Below, piece after piece: positions 17,292-25,518 of a DNA stretch of 39,001 nucleotides. The position numbers were made by a program, and so were the translations under genes. Numbering within the stretch: position 1 is the first letter of the stretch; the number at the start of each line of letters is the position of its first letter. Below the pieces are notes generated by a model. The model had not been told where the DNA came from, made no database searches, and saw only the letters and a program-made list of their open reading frames with translations. This DNA comes from CAZEDK01 sp964511025. GTDB lineage: Bacteria > Patescibacteriota > Gracilibacteria > UBA1369 > GWF2-33-10. The stretch spans positions 1 through 39,001 of the forward strand of contig CAZEDK010000009.1 of assembly GCA_964511025.1 (NCBI GenBank). The letters run 5' to 3'.

Positions 17292-18019
17292 AAGAAATAA
17301 AATTATCTATCGTCATCCCCTGCTATAATGAAGAGAAAAATATTCCTTTAGTTCTTGAAGAGTTTAAAAAAACTTTGGATCAAACAGAGTTAAAAGAAAA
17401 TATTGAATTAATTCTTGTTGATAATAATTCAAAAGATAATTCATCTGAAGTGTTAAAAAAAATACTTTTAAAAAAAGAATATTTTTTTGCACGAACGGTT
17501 TTTCAAAAAAATCCTGGTTATGGCGCTGCTATTTTGAAAGGCTTGGAGCAAGCAAAAGGAAAATATCTTTGCTGGACACATGCTGACATGCAAACGCCAC
17601 CATTTGATTGTATAAGGGCATATAACGAACTTCTCAGCTCAGAAAATATTGATAGAACAGTAATAAAAGGTAAACGCATAAAAAGAAAATTGGGAGATAC
17701 GCTTTTCACTTTTGGGATGTCACTTATTGCAAGTATAGTGCTTAGAACATTTTTATTTGATATTAATGCGCAACCAAAACTTTTTAGTAGAACCTTATTT
17801 AATTCTTTAAAAAATCCACCTCTAGATTTTTCTTTAGATTTATATTTGCTTTATCTTGCTAAAAAAAGAAATTATAAAATCAAGTCAATCAAGGTGTTTT
17901 TTGGGAAGAGAATGCATGGTCAATCTGCGTGGGCTTTTAGCTTTGGCTCAAAAGTAAAAACAATTATCAGGACAATAAAGTATATTTTTGCGTTGAAAAA
18001 ATCTATAGATCTAAAATGA
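17288..18019 (+). CDS. GT2 glycosyltransferase, dolichyl-phosphate-mannose-synthase-like
   Basis: Cytoplasmic family 2 transferase: LSIVIPCYNEEKNIP opens the GT-A fold, ELILVDNNSKDNS follows, NPGYGAAILKGLEQAKG is the helix typical of polyprenyl-phosphate sugar synthases, and WTHADMQTPP holds the metal aspartate. KGKRIKRKLGDTLFTFGMS and the AQPKLFSR motif are also seen in this group. One weak hydrophobic segment lies around residue 150, with no C-terminal membrane anchor pair. It overlaps both neighbours by 4 nt (ATGA), so it belongs to the decoration operon. Likely product: a lipid-phosphate-linked sugar or direct transfer to the glycan. Confidence 0.85.
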   Translation: MKEIKLSIVIPCYNEEKNIPLVLEEFKKTLDQTELKENIELILVDNNSKDNSSEVLKKILLKKEYFFARTVFQKNPGYGAAILKGLEQAKGKYLCWTHADMQTPPFDCIRAYNELLSSENIDRTVIKGKRIKRKLGDTLFTFGMSLIASIVLRTFLFDINAQPKLFSRTLFNSLKNPPLDFSLDLYLLYLAKKRNYKIKSIKVFFGKRMHGQSAWAFSFGSKVKTIIRTIKYIFALKKSIDLK

Positions 18020-18906
18020 AAGATAAAAACCACCAAAAATATATAGGGTTAATGTTCTTTGCATCTTTTCTTTGGGGATTGAATGGCATTTTTATACGAA
18101 ATATATCTTCTTTTAGTTTCTTTGGCATTACATTGGGACGTTTGTTGTTTGCATTTTTACCTTTCTTTATATTTATTTTGAGCGCAAAGAAAAACAGAAT
18201 GGAGCTTATTAAATCTTTAAAAGATTTTAAAATTTTTATTGTCTTGGGATTTCTTATGGCTTTTACCTTTATATTTAGTGTCTTGAGTTATAAATTAACG
18301 TACATTGCAACCGCCCAAACACTTAATTCAATAGGAATGTTTTTTACTGTTTTGTTAGCGCCAGTTTTTTTGAAAGAATGTGTTTCCAAAAAAGATCTTT
18401 TTGGAATGATAATTGCGTTTTCTGGCGTTATGTTAATACTTGGAATTGATAGCTCAGCACTAGATAACAATTTTTTAAAAGGAGATATCGTAGCTTTGTT
18501 AGCCTCATTATTTGCAGCACTGTATGGGATTTTGGTAAGGAAACATAAACTTGAACATCCATTTTATATTAATATGTTTTGGATTTTTGCCATTGCCTTT
18601 GTTTTTGTATTTTTGATTAGTCAAATTTTGCAAATGCCTTTTATTATTAGTGACATAAATTTAGTAAGTATATTTAACTTGCTTGCTTTAGGTGTTTTTG
18701 GCACTTGCATTGGCCACTCTATTTTGAATAAATCTTTTTATGTTCTTAGAAGCGAAAAAGCTCTAACAATTAGTTTGTCGTCTGTTTTATTTTCTTATTT
18801 CTTGGCTTTGGTTTTTTTCAGAGAAGTTATTGGTTTTTGGACTTTGATAGGTGTTCTGCTGACTATATTTGGTGTTTATATTGTAATTAGAAGTAATAAC
18901 GATTAA
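18016..18906 (+). CDS. EamA/DMT-superfamily transporter
   Basis: Ten predicted transmembrane helices in two EamA repeats. The first repeat opens FFASFLWGLNGIFIRNISSF and includes TYIATAQTLNSIGMFFTVLL; the second has ALLASLFAALYGILVRK and ends ALVFFREVIGFWTLIGVLL. The family moves small metabolites or, in LicB, choline across the inner membrane. The position next to nucleotidyltransferases recalls the lic arrangement of transporter plus cytidylyltransferase, although no LicA kinase or LicD transferase is visible here. Start overlaps the GT2 stop by 4 nt. Substrate unknown. Confidence 0.87.
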   Translation: MKDKNHQKYIGLMFFASFLWGLNGIFIRNISSFSFFGITLGRLLFAFLPFFIFILSAKKNRMELIKSLKDFKIFIVLGFLMAFTFIFSVLSYKLTYIATAQTLNSIGMFFTVLLAPVFLKECVSKKDLFGMIIAFSGVMLILGIDSSALDNNFLKGDIVALLASLFAALYGILVRKHKLEHPFYINMFWIFAIAFVFVFLISQILQMPFIISDINLVSIFNLLALGVFGTCIGHSILNKSFYVLRSEKALTISLSSVLFSYFLALVFFREVIGFWTLIGVLLTIFGVYIVIRSNND

Positions 18907-18941
18907 CATCACATTGTTTAACGCTTAAAAATATAGGAGCT

Positions 18942-19538
18942 ATGTTGAAAATTGTTCATAGAGTAAATAATTCTGATTTTCTCAAAACAATTCCAAAACA
19001 ATATGGAGTTGAATTAGATCTCAAAGCTTATGGGGATAGATTAATCTTAAATCATGAAGCTTTTGCAGATGGAGAGGATTTTGAAGAATACTTAAAATAT
19101 TACAATCACAAATTAGTTATTCTAAATATCAAAGAAACAGGCATTGAAAAAAGAGTACTTGAACTAATGGAAAAATTCCAAATTGAAGATTATTTTTTAT
19201 TAGATGTCGAAGCTCCTTACTTATATAGAGCATCGAATTTTGCAGGTATAAGAAAAATGGCAGTTAGATATTCTGAGTATGAGCCTATTGAAATGGTAGA
19301 AAATTTCAAAGGAAAAGTTGATTGGGTTTGGATAGATACGGTAACAAAACTTCCGTTAGATGAGAGTATAATCAAAAAATTAGAAGGATTTAAGACTTGC
19401 TTAGTTTGTCCGGAAAGATGGGGAAGACCTGAAGATATTCCAGTTTATGCAAAACAAATGAAAGAACTGAATTTCAAGCCAACTGCTGTAATGACAGCTT
19501 TTAAGCATATTAATGATTGGGAAAAATATGAATTTTAA
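18942..19538 (+). CDS. GDPD-like TIM-barrel protein
   Basis: 198 residues. YGVELDLKAYGDRLILNHEAF carries the acidic pair (ExD) and histidine expected in the catalytic core of glycerophosphodiester phosphodiesterase-like proteins, although the usual N-terminal HRG is HRV here. Later barrel strands are recognisable in YFLLDVEAP and DWVWIDTVT. It is shorter than classical GDPD enzymes (about 240-300), so it may be a reduced subfamily acting on a small phosphodiester. Preceded by AGGAG two nt before the ATG, one of the very few Shine-Dalgarno-like sites in the window. It overlaps the following HAD gene, suggesting a joint role in processing a phospho-compound. Function assignment is tentative. 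Confidence 0.65.
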   Translation: MLKIVHRVNNSDFLKTIPKQYGVELDLKAYGDRLILNHEAFADGEDFEEYLKYYNHKLVILNIKETGIEKRVLELMEKFQIEDYFLLDVEAPYLYRASNFAGIRKMAVRYSEYEPIEMVENFKGKVDWVWIDTVTKLPLDESIIKKLEGFKTCLVCPERWGRPEDIPVYAKQMKELNFKPTAVMTAFKHINDWEKYEF

Positions 19539-20208
19539 TAATGTAAAAGCAATTTTTTTGGATTTGGATAATACTCTTTATGAGTATGAAGCATGCAATG
19601 AGTATGGGAAAAAACATCTTTTTCAATTTTTGGCTACAAAATTGAATGTAGAACTTGATGCTATTGAAGCAAATTTTGAAAAAGCTAGAACTCAAATGCA
19701 GAGTGATTTAAAAAATCTTTCTTCGTGTAGATCCAGAGTTCTTTATATACAAAAAACAATTGAGTTATTATTAGGATTTACAGATTTTCATCTAACTCTT
19801 GAATCTCACGAACTTTTTTGGGAAAAATACTTTGAAAAAATGTTTCTTTTTCCAAATCTAATTGAGTTCTTGGAGCTTGCAAAAAATAAAGGTTTGCAAT
19901 TAGTCATTGTTACAGATCTCCTTGCTGATATTCAAATGAAGAAAATTATTCATTTGAAATTAGATAAATATATAGATTTTCTAGTTACATCAGAAGAAGC
20001 TGGCATAGAAAAACCACACGCAAAAATGTTCCAACTGGCACTGGAAAAAGCACAACTTAAGGTAGATGAAGTTATAATGATTGGAGATAGTCAAGAAAAA
20101 GATATACAGGGAGCTTGTAGTCTAGGTATTAATACTTTTAAAGTTGATTTGAAGCAAAAAAAATCTTTTTATTCCAGTCTACAAAAAATTTTATTTGCAC
20201 AGAGCTGA
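19528..20208 (+). CDS. HAD-superfamily hydrolase (subfamily IA)
   Basis: Phosphatase-like fold with all four HAD motifs: FLDLDNTLYEYE (nucleophile Asp and the second Asp), VIVTDLL (motif 2 Thr), the lysine in GIEKPHAKMF, and MIGDSQEKDIQGA (motif 4 acidic pair). Helical cap lies between motifs 1 and 2. ATG 19528 is preferred because it puts MNFNNVKAIFLDLDNT at the usual distance; an upstream ATG at 19513 would lengthen the overlap with the previous gene. It probably dephosphorylates the precursor or product of the operon; substrate unknown. Last gene of the decoration operon, followed by a 72-nt gap before metK that contains no clear promoter or terminator. Confidence 0.85.
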   Translation: MNFNNVKAIFLDLDNTLYEYEACNEYGKKHLFQFLATKLNVELDAIEANFEKARTQMQSDLKNLSSCRSRVLYIQKTIELLLGFTDFHLTLESHELFWEKYFEKMFLFPNLIEFLELAKNKGLQLVIVTDLLADIQMKKIIHLKLDKYIDFLVTSEEAGIEKPHAKMFQLALEKAQLKVDEVIMIGDSQEKDIQGACSLGINTFKVDLKQKKSFYSSLQKILFAQS

Positions 20209-20280
20209 TTTATCTGTATTTTGTATTTAAAAAATGCTTGTGTTAACATAATTCTGTTTAATTAAATTAAATGATTTTAA

Positions 20281-21432
20281 ATGTCCCCACACCTCTTCAC
20301 CTCAGAATCAGTTACGGAAGGTCACCCTGACAAAATGGCGGATCAAATATCAGATAGTGTCTTGGATGCCATAATAGCTCAAGATAAAAAAGCTAGAGTC
20401 GCTTGTGAAACACTGGTAACAACAGGTCTTGTCTTGATAGCCGGCGAAATTACAACTAATTGTTATGTGGATATTCCAAAAATAGCAAGAAAGACAATAC
20501 ATGATATCGGATACAATGATGCGATATACGGTTTTGACCACAAAGCATGTGCGGTTCTTACAGCAATTGACGAACAGAGTCCGGATATAGCTCAAGGAGT
20601 AAATGAAGGAGACGGATTACACAAAGAACAAGGAGCCGGAGATCAAGGTATGATGTTTGGTTTTGCGATAGATGAGACCGAAGAACTGATGCCACTTCCG
20701 ATTATGCTTTCACATAAACTTGGGATGAAGCTTTCTGAAATAAGAAAAAATGGACAACTTCCTTATTTAAGACCGGACGGAAAAACTCAAGTAACGATTG
20801 AATATGAAAATGGAAGACCGAAGAGGGTTCATACAGTTGTTGTATCAACTCAACATGGTCCAGAAGCATCTCACAGCAAAATTTATGCAGATATTCTTGA
20901 GCAAGTGATTCGTCCTGTTTGCGGTGGTCTTATAGACAGCAATACAATTTATCATATCAATCCAACCGGGCAATTTATTATTGGTGGCCCTCCCGGTGAT
21001 TGTGGATTAACTGGACGCAAGATAATTGTTGATACTTATGGTGGGATGGGTAGGCATGGTGGAGGAGCTTTTTCAGGTAAAGATCCGAGTAAAGTTGATA
21101 GAAGTGCTGCATATATGGGGCGCTATATTGCAAAAAATATTGTTGCAAGCGGCATAGCCACAAAATGTGAAGTTCAAATAGCTTATGCGATTGGCTATCC
21201 GGATCCTGTTTCTATCTTCATTGAAACTTTTGGCACTTCAAAAATTGAACAATCAAGAATTGCTGAAGCCGTAAAAAAAGTCTTCGATCTCAAACCAGCT
21301 GCAATTATTAGACATCTTGATTTATTAAATCCAATTTACAAAGCTACCGCAGCTTACGGACATTTTGGAAGAAGTGAGTTTTCTTGGGAAAAGACTGATA
21401 AGGCAGAAGACTTGAAGCGCTTTTTGGGATAA
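20281..21432 (+). CDS. metK: S-adenosylmethionine synthetase
   Basis: Makes SAM from methionine and ATP in the cytoplasm. LFTSESVTEGHPDKMADQIS holds the ATP-binding histidine (His15) near the start; GAGDQGMMFGFA is the family signature hexapeptide region; GGPPGDCGLTGRKIIVDTYG and GGGAFSGKDPSKVDRSAAY form the phosphate and potassium loops. Length of 383 is standard. It is paired with ahcY downstream, so SAM production and removal of the S-adenosylhomocysteine by-product are neighbouring. The stop codon TAA lies inside the first heptamer of a repeat array. ATG has no Shine-Dalgarno. Confidence 0.97.
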   Translation: MSPHLFTSESVTEGHPDKMADQISDSVLDAIIAQDKKARVACETLVTTGLVLIAGEITTNCYVDIPKIARKTIHDIGYNDAIYGFDHKACAVLTAIDEQSPDIAQGVNEGDGLHKEQGAGDQGMMFGFAIDETEELMPLPIMLSHKLGMKLSEIRKNGQLPYLRPDGKTQVTIEYENGRPKRVHTVVVSTQHGPEASHSKIYADILEQVIRPVCGGLIDSNTIYHINPTGQFIIGGPPGDCGLTGRKIIVDTYGGMGRHGGGAFSGKDPSKVDRSAAYMGRYIAKNIVASGIATKCEVQIAYAIGYPDPVSIFIETFGTSKIEQSRIAEAVKKVFDLKPAAIIRHLDLLNPIYKATAAYGHFGRSEFSWEKTDKAEDLKRFLG

Positions 21433-21461
21433 AGGATAAAGTACAAAGGATAAAGTGTTTA
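21427..21461 (+). repeat. Heptamer array, left end of decayed four-helix-bundle element
   Basis: Seven-base units in perfect register: GGATAAA, GGATAAA, GTACAAA, GGATAAA, GTGTTTA. The metK stop codon is inside the first unit. The array is the reverse complement of the (CTTTATC)4 array at 21557-21584, so the pair forms an inverted repeat around a small remnant ORF. Confidence 0.8.
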
Positions 21462-21466
21462 ATTTT

Positions 21467-21556
21467 ATGAAAAAATCTTTTGAAAGTTTAATAATGTGGC
21501 AAAAATCTGCTTTAGAAATTTCTAAAATGATAAAAGCTTATATGAGTAAACTATAG
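21467..21556 (+). pseudogene. N-terminal remnant of a four-helix-bundle (23S rRNA intervening-sequence family) protein
   Basis: A 29-codon ORF starting MKKSFESLIMWQKSALEISK and ending at TAG. It aligns with the start of the intact protein at 36717-37070 (MKSNYEKLIVWQKAVDLSMR), sharing the family motif [FY]ExLIxWQK. About 90 residues are missing, so the rest of the gene has been deleted. The TAG directly abuts the downstream heptamer array, as in the intact copy where one base separates stop and array. Confidence 0.72.
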
Positions 21557-21584
21557 CTTTATCCTTTATCCTTTATCCTTTATC
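21557..21584 (+). repeat. (CTTTATC)4 heptamer array, right end of decayed element
   Basis: Four perfect copies of CTTTATC, ending four bases before the ahcY ATG with no space for a Shine-Dalgarno. Reverse complement of the array at 21427-21454. Any transcript spanning both could fold into a stem closing around the remnant ORF. Confidence 0.85.
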
Positions 21585-21588
21585 CTTC

Positions 21589-22845
21589 ATGTCCACCTAC
21601 GAAATAAAAGATATTAATTTAGCTGCTCAAGGTAAATTAAATATCGAAATTGCAGAGAGAAATATGGGAGCCCTTTTGAAAGTGAAAGAAAGATTTTCGA
21701 AAGAAAAACCTTTCCAAAATATAAGAATTGGAATGGCTCTTCATGTTACAAAAGAAACCGCAGTTTTGGTCGCAACACTTATTGCAGGAGGAGCAGAAGT
21801 TGCTATCACGGGTTGTAATCCTCTTTCTACACAAGATGATATTGCCGCGGCATTGGCAGACAAAGGTGTGAATGTCTATGCTTACAAAGGTGAAACAACA
21901 GAAGATTATTATAAATATCTGAAAAAAGTACTTGATTTCAAACCGCATATAACAATAGATGACGGTTGTGATCTTGTCACGCTTGTTCATACCGAATATC
22001 AACATTTGATTCCTGACATGATTGGTGGCTGTGAGGAAACAACGACTGGAGTTATTCGTCTTAATGCTATGCAAAAGGATAATGCTCTCAAATGTCCAAT
22101 GATTGCAGTCAATGACAACAAAACAAAACATTTGATGGATAATTATTATGGAACTGGTCAATCTACACTTGATGGAATAATCAGAGCTTCAAATATTTTA
22201 TTTGCAGCTAAGACGGTTGTTGTGCTTGGCTATGGAAGCTGTGGCAAGGGGGTAGCACTGCGAGCAAAAGGAATGGGGGCAAATGTTATTGTTACAGAGG
22301 TTGATAATTTTTGCGCACTTCAAGCAAGTATGGACGGTTTCCAGGTGATGCAAATGAATGATGCTGCAAAAGTAGGTGATATTTTTGTGACAGTAACTGG
22401 CAATAAGAATGTTGTGACAATGGGACATATAAGAACTATGAAAAATGGAGCAATACTTGCAAATAGTGGACATTTCGATAACGAAATTGATGTCAAATCA
22501 ATGGAAAAATTTGCAATTTCAAAAAGAAGAGTTAGACATTATTTTGATGAATATAATTTTGAAAATGCTAAATATGTTTACTTGGTTGGAGAAGGAAGAT
22601 TGGTAAATCTTGCTGCGGCTGAAGGGCATCCAAGCGAGGTCATGTCGCTTTCATTTTGCGGACAAGCTCTTGCTTGTGAATATCTTGTCAAAAATAAAGA
22701 AAAACTAGAGGCAAAAGTCTACTCTCTTCCGCCAGAAATTGATGATCAAATATCAGCTTTTCAGTTGACAGCAATGGGTATAACAATTGATGAACTTACA
22801 GAAGAGCAAAGAAAATATTTGAATAGCTGGCAGGAGGGGACTTAA
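21589..22845 (+). CDS. ahcY: Adenosylhomocysteinase
   Basis: Reversibly hydrolyses S-adenosylhomocysteine to homocysteine and adenosine with bound NAD. Signatures: IGMALHVTKETAVLVATLIA, the substrate region DDGCDLVTLVH, GCEETTTGVIRL, AVNDNKTKHLMDNYYGTGQS, the NAD loop VVVLGYGSCGKGVALRAKGM, and EGRLVNLAAAEGHPSEVM. At 418 residues it is the short form common in archaea, Thermotoga and many uncultured bacteria, and lacks the insertion of the long form. It is paired with metK but separated by the remnant element at 21427-21584, which occupies its entire 5' region. Convergent with the ATPase gene 7 nt downstream. Confidence 0.96.
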   Translation: MSTYEIKDINLAAQGKLNIEIAERNMGALLKVKERFSKEKPFQNIRIGMALHVTKETAVLVATLIAGGAEVAITGCNPLSTQDDIAAALADKGVNVYAYKGETTEDYYKYLKKVLDFKPHITIDDGCDLVTLVHTEYQHLIPDMIGGCEETTTGVIRLNAMQKDNALKCPMIAVNDNKTKHLMDNYYGTGQSTLDGIIRASNILFAAKTVVVLGYGSCGKGVALRAKGMGANVIVTEVDNFCALQASMDGFQVMQMNDAAKVGDIFVTVTGNKNVVTMGHIRTMKNGAILANSGHFDNEIDVKSMEKFAISKRRVRHYFDEYNFENAKYVYLVGEGRLVNLAAAEGHPSEVMSLSFCGQALACEYLVKNKEKLEAKVYSLPPEIDDQISAFQLTAMGITIDELTEEQRKYLNSWQEGT

Positions 22846-22852
22846 TGATTGT

Positions 22853-23977
22853 CTACATTACAAAATCCAGATAATTGTCTTTGTTAATTAATTCAATAGA
22901 GCTGTTTTTATATGTATCTAAAAATTCTTGTGGTTTTTTGAATTTATTTTTTTGCCATTTGAATTCAAAACCTTTTAAATTACCACCCTCTTCTTCAAGG
23001 AAATCTATTTCTTTCTGATCATAAGTTCTCCAAAAATATTGGTTAAGAAATCTTTGCGAATATGTATTTTTTTTCATTCTTTCGATTATACAAAAGTTTT
23101 CAAATAAAGCACCTACATCAGTTCTAAGTTCAGGTTCATTAAAATTTTGGATGAGACTATTTCTAATGCCAAGGTCATAAAAGTAAATTTTCCGCATTTT
23201 ATTAAGTTCTTTTCTAAGGTTTCTACTAAAAGGTTTAAGTTTAAAAATTACAAAACTTTTTTCAAGCAAATTAATGTATTTTTCAATTGTTATCTTGTTA
23301 ACAGCAAGAAGATCGGCAAGTTCTGTATAAGACACTTCATTTCCTAGTTGCAAAGCCAAAGCTTGTAATATTTTTTCAAGGAGTTCTGGCGACTTCAGAT
23401 TTTCAAATTTAAGTATATCTTTATACAAATATTTTTGAGCAATTGCGTTACAAGTTTCTTTGGCATTTTCAAAAGAATTTACAATTAGTTCCGGATATGA
23501 GCCAAATTTCAAAAAATTATTAAGATTTCTAGTAATTTCTATATTAGACATTTTATCTGCAATTTCTTCTATCGAAAATGGAAACAATTTAAATTCAAAA
23601 ATTCTTCCAGTCAAAGGCTCTGAAATTTCATTTGCAAGATCAAAACTCGAGGAACCGGTTGCGATTATTTGAATTTTTGGATAATTATCGACAAGAAGTT
23701 TTAAGCTTATACCTATATTTTTCACTCTCTGAGCTTCATCTATAATTATTAAATTTTTTTTACCTATATATTGTTTAAGAGAAGTAGAAGTTTTATTTGT
23801 TAAGGCTTTCTCTATATCAGGCTCATCGCAATTCAAATAAAGAGAATTTTGATGTTTTTTCAAAAAATGCTGGCACAAAAATGTTTTGCCAACCTGCCTT
23901 GGTCCATAAATAATAATTATTTTACCTTTAAAAAATTTTGCTTCAATTTCTCTCTCAATTTTCCTTTTAACTATCAT
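22853..23977 (-). CDS. AAA-type ATPase with C-terminal DUF4143 domain
   Basis: Walker A GPRQVGKT at residues 25-32, Walker B LIIIDEAQ at about 95, and ATGSSSFDLAN as sensor strand, the AAA_14 arrangement. A winged-helix segment follows (YTELADLLAVNKITIEKYIN), then RKIYFYDLGIRNSLI and a DUF4143-type tail in which EIDFLEEEG and GFEFKW give the D and ExK of a PD-(D/E)XK nuclease-like fold. Length of 374 is normal. The family is widespread in archaea and uncultured bacteria with no settled role; mobile or defence-related functions have been suggested. It has its own promoter at 24019-24048 and an inverted repeat in its leader. Confidence 0.85.
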   Translation of the reverse strand: MIVKRKIEREIEAKFFKGKIIIIYGPRQVGKTFLCQHFLKKHQNSLYLNCDEPDIEKALTNKTSTSLKQYIGKKNLIIIDEAQRVKNIGISLKLLVDNYPKIQIIATGSSSFDLANEISEPLTGRIFEFKLFPFSIEEIADKMSNIEITRNLNNFLKFGSYPELIVNSFENAKETCNAIAQKYLYKDILKFENLKSPELLEKILQALALQLGNEVSYTELADLLAVNKITIEKYINLLEKSFVIFKLKPFSRNLRKELNKMRKIYFYDLGIRNSLIQNFNEPELRTDVGALFENFCIIERMKKNTYSQRFLNQYFWRTYDQKEIDFLEEEGGNLKGFEFKWQKNKFKKPQEFLDTYKNSSIELINKDNYLDFVM

Positions 23978-23982
23978 AGTGA

Positions 23983-24001
23983 CCTAATTTACCTTATTAG
24001 G
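23983..24001 (-). promoter_or_regulatory. Inverted repeat CCTAAT-N7-ATTAGG in the ATPase leader
   Basis: Perfect six-base inverted repeat separated by seven bases, located between the predicted transcription start (near 24012) and the ATG at 23977. Size and location fit a small operator or a weak RNA hairpin over the start region. No regulator is identified. Confidence 0.35.
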
Positions 24002-24018
24002 GTTGTTAACGTGGCTTA

Positions 24019-24048
24019 AATATACCAAATTGCGTCACTGTATGTCAA
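24019..24048 (-). promoter_or_regulatory. Sigma70-type promoter for the 22853-23977 ATPase
   Basis: On the minus strand: -35 TTGACA (24043-24048, exact consensus), 18-bp spacer, -10 TATATT (24019-24024). It lies in the 74-nt gap between the two ATPase genes, so the downstream ATPase is transcribed independently of the other. Confidence 0.7.
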
Positions 24049-24051
24049 TGC

Positions 24052-25485
24052 CTACATTAAAAAATAATAATCGAGTGGTACGTTAATAATTTTTTCTTCT
24101 TTATCAAGAAACAGGGGACTGCTGGAAAATACAATTCCATATTCACAATTAACTCTATTCATTGTATTCAAAATTTGACGTCTGTCTTTTTTCCCCAATC
24201 CAACTTCAATTATAATTTGTTTTTGATTCAAAAGTTGCAAAATAAAATCAGCTCCATTTTGTGAATTATCATACCTAAAAGCACCATTGCCTCTTAGAAT
24301 AAACTCTCGATATAGGTGGCTTCCGACAGAGTCTTCCAATAATTTTCCTTTTCTGGTAAAAAAAGTGTTTTCTTGTCCGGAAATAGAAAAAAAAGACATT
24401 CTTACAGCAGAAGACATAAAGAGATATTTTGCAGGTTTTTTTGCAACTGACATATTAGATCCGTAAGCTGAAACCTTGATAAGCAATTCTGTTTTTTCGA
24501 GAGCATCTAATAAGCTACTGATGGTGAGTCGATCAATATTCAATATTTGCTCTAAAGTATTTAGACTTGTTGTGTCATTTTCTGAAATAATAAAAAGCAA
24601 TCTTTTTACTTGACCTAATGTTTTTGTATCAAAACCGCCAAGCATTGGTAAATCTTTTTTGATAATACCATCCAAAAGCAACGATATAGAATCATTAATT
24701 ATCGATTCATTTGGCAAATGCAGAGTGAAAGGCAAAGAGCCGAAAGTTAGAAACTTATCTATGTCTCTTCGGTCAATCTTGCTCCAATAGTCATTCACTA
24801 AACTTTTCAAACCTTCCAAGTTATTGTAAGCATCTTTTACGTTAGAAGAAAAATAAATAATATCTCTAATACTTTTTTTTAGGTATTTTGTTGGAAAAAT
24901 TTTATTTCGAAGCATTTCATATTCAGAAAAACACATTGGCGTCATTCTTTCAAAAATAGCTCTCCCTCTTGCAAGATCAGCTGTTGTTTGCAAAATTACT
25001 GCTGAAGAGCCCGTACAGCAAAAGAAAATCTTGGACGTTTTATCATGTAATATTTTTAGAGCTTTTGCCCAGTTATTATCGCTTTGAACTTCGTCTAAAA
25101 AAACAACAATTTCTTCTGATAAACTTTCTAAATCTTTTCCTAAGATTTCTTCATAAGCTTGCATGATTTCTAAAATCCCTACATTAAACAAAATTTTTAT
25201 CTCATCGACTGATATAAATAAAATTTCAGTGTTTTTATTTTTGATCATTATATCGCTACAGATCTGCGCCATTAAAGTTGTTTTTCCAACTCCTCGAAGA
25301 CCGGGAATAATTATTAACCTATTATTGGACCGTTTATGTAAAAAATCATCAATGTATTTTTGTAGCCTGACAAATAGAAAACGCTTAGGCAATTCATTGC
25401 CTTTTAAATCTAGAATGTATTTGGTCAATCTATCTTCGGTTGTTCTTATTTGTTTCTGCAAGTATTGAATAAGCTCATGGTTCAT
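24052..25485 (-). CDS. AAA-type ATPase, DUF4143-like architecture
   Basis: Walker A GLRGVGKTT at residues 62-70, Walker B IVVFLDEVQ at about 138-146, and FFCCTGSSAVIL as sensor strand. A preceding helical N-terminus of about 55 residues is not seen in the neighbouring ATPase. The middle contains a winged-helix stretch (NTLEQILNIDRLTISSLLDA). The tail GADFILQLL and IIIEVGLGKK resembles the PD-(D/E)XK core, with the usual ExK changed to EVG, so nuclease activity is doubtful. Sequence divergence from the 22853-23977 protein is large, so this is not a recent duplication. It is transcribed from a promoter at 25519-25547. Confidence 0.8.
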   Translation of the reverse strand: MNHELIQYLQKQIRTTEDRLTKYILDLKGNELPKRFLFVRLQKYIDDFLHKRSNNRLIIIPGLRGVGKTTLMAQICSDIMIKNKNTEILFISVDEIKILFNVGILEIMQAYEEILGKDLESLSEEIVVFLDEVQSDNNWAKALKILHDKTSKIFFCCTGSSAVILQTTADLARGRAIFERMTPMCFSEYEMLRNKIFPTKYLKKSIRDIIYFSSNVKDAYNNLEGLKSLVNDYWSKIDRRDIDKFLTFGSLPFTLHLPNESIINDSISLLLDGIIKKDLPMLGGFDTKTLGQVKRLLFIISENDTTSLNTLEQILNIDRLTISSLLDALEKTELLIKVSAYGSNMSVAKKPAKYLFMSSAVRMSFFSISGQENTFFTRKGKLLEDSVGSHLYREFILRGNGAFRYDNSQNGADFILQLLNQKQIIIEVGLGKKDRRQILNTMNRVNCEYGIVFSSSPLFLDKEEKIINVPLDYYFLM

Positions 25486-25518
25486 ATATATTGCATTATA
25501 TTAGTAAGTTATGTCTTT

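Noticed and set aside
17288..18019. Recoding of UGA as an amino acid
   Set aside because: TGA ends several genes exactly where homologs end and where ATGA overlaps begin.
20209..20280. Promoter or SAM riboswitch before metK
   Set aside because: The 72-nt gap is too short for a SAM riboswitch and its hexamers match the promoter consensus poorly.
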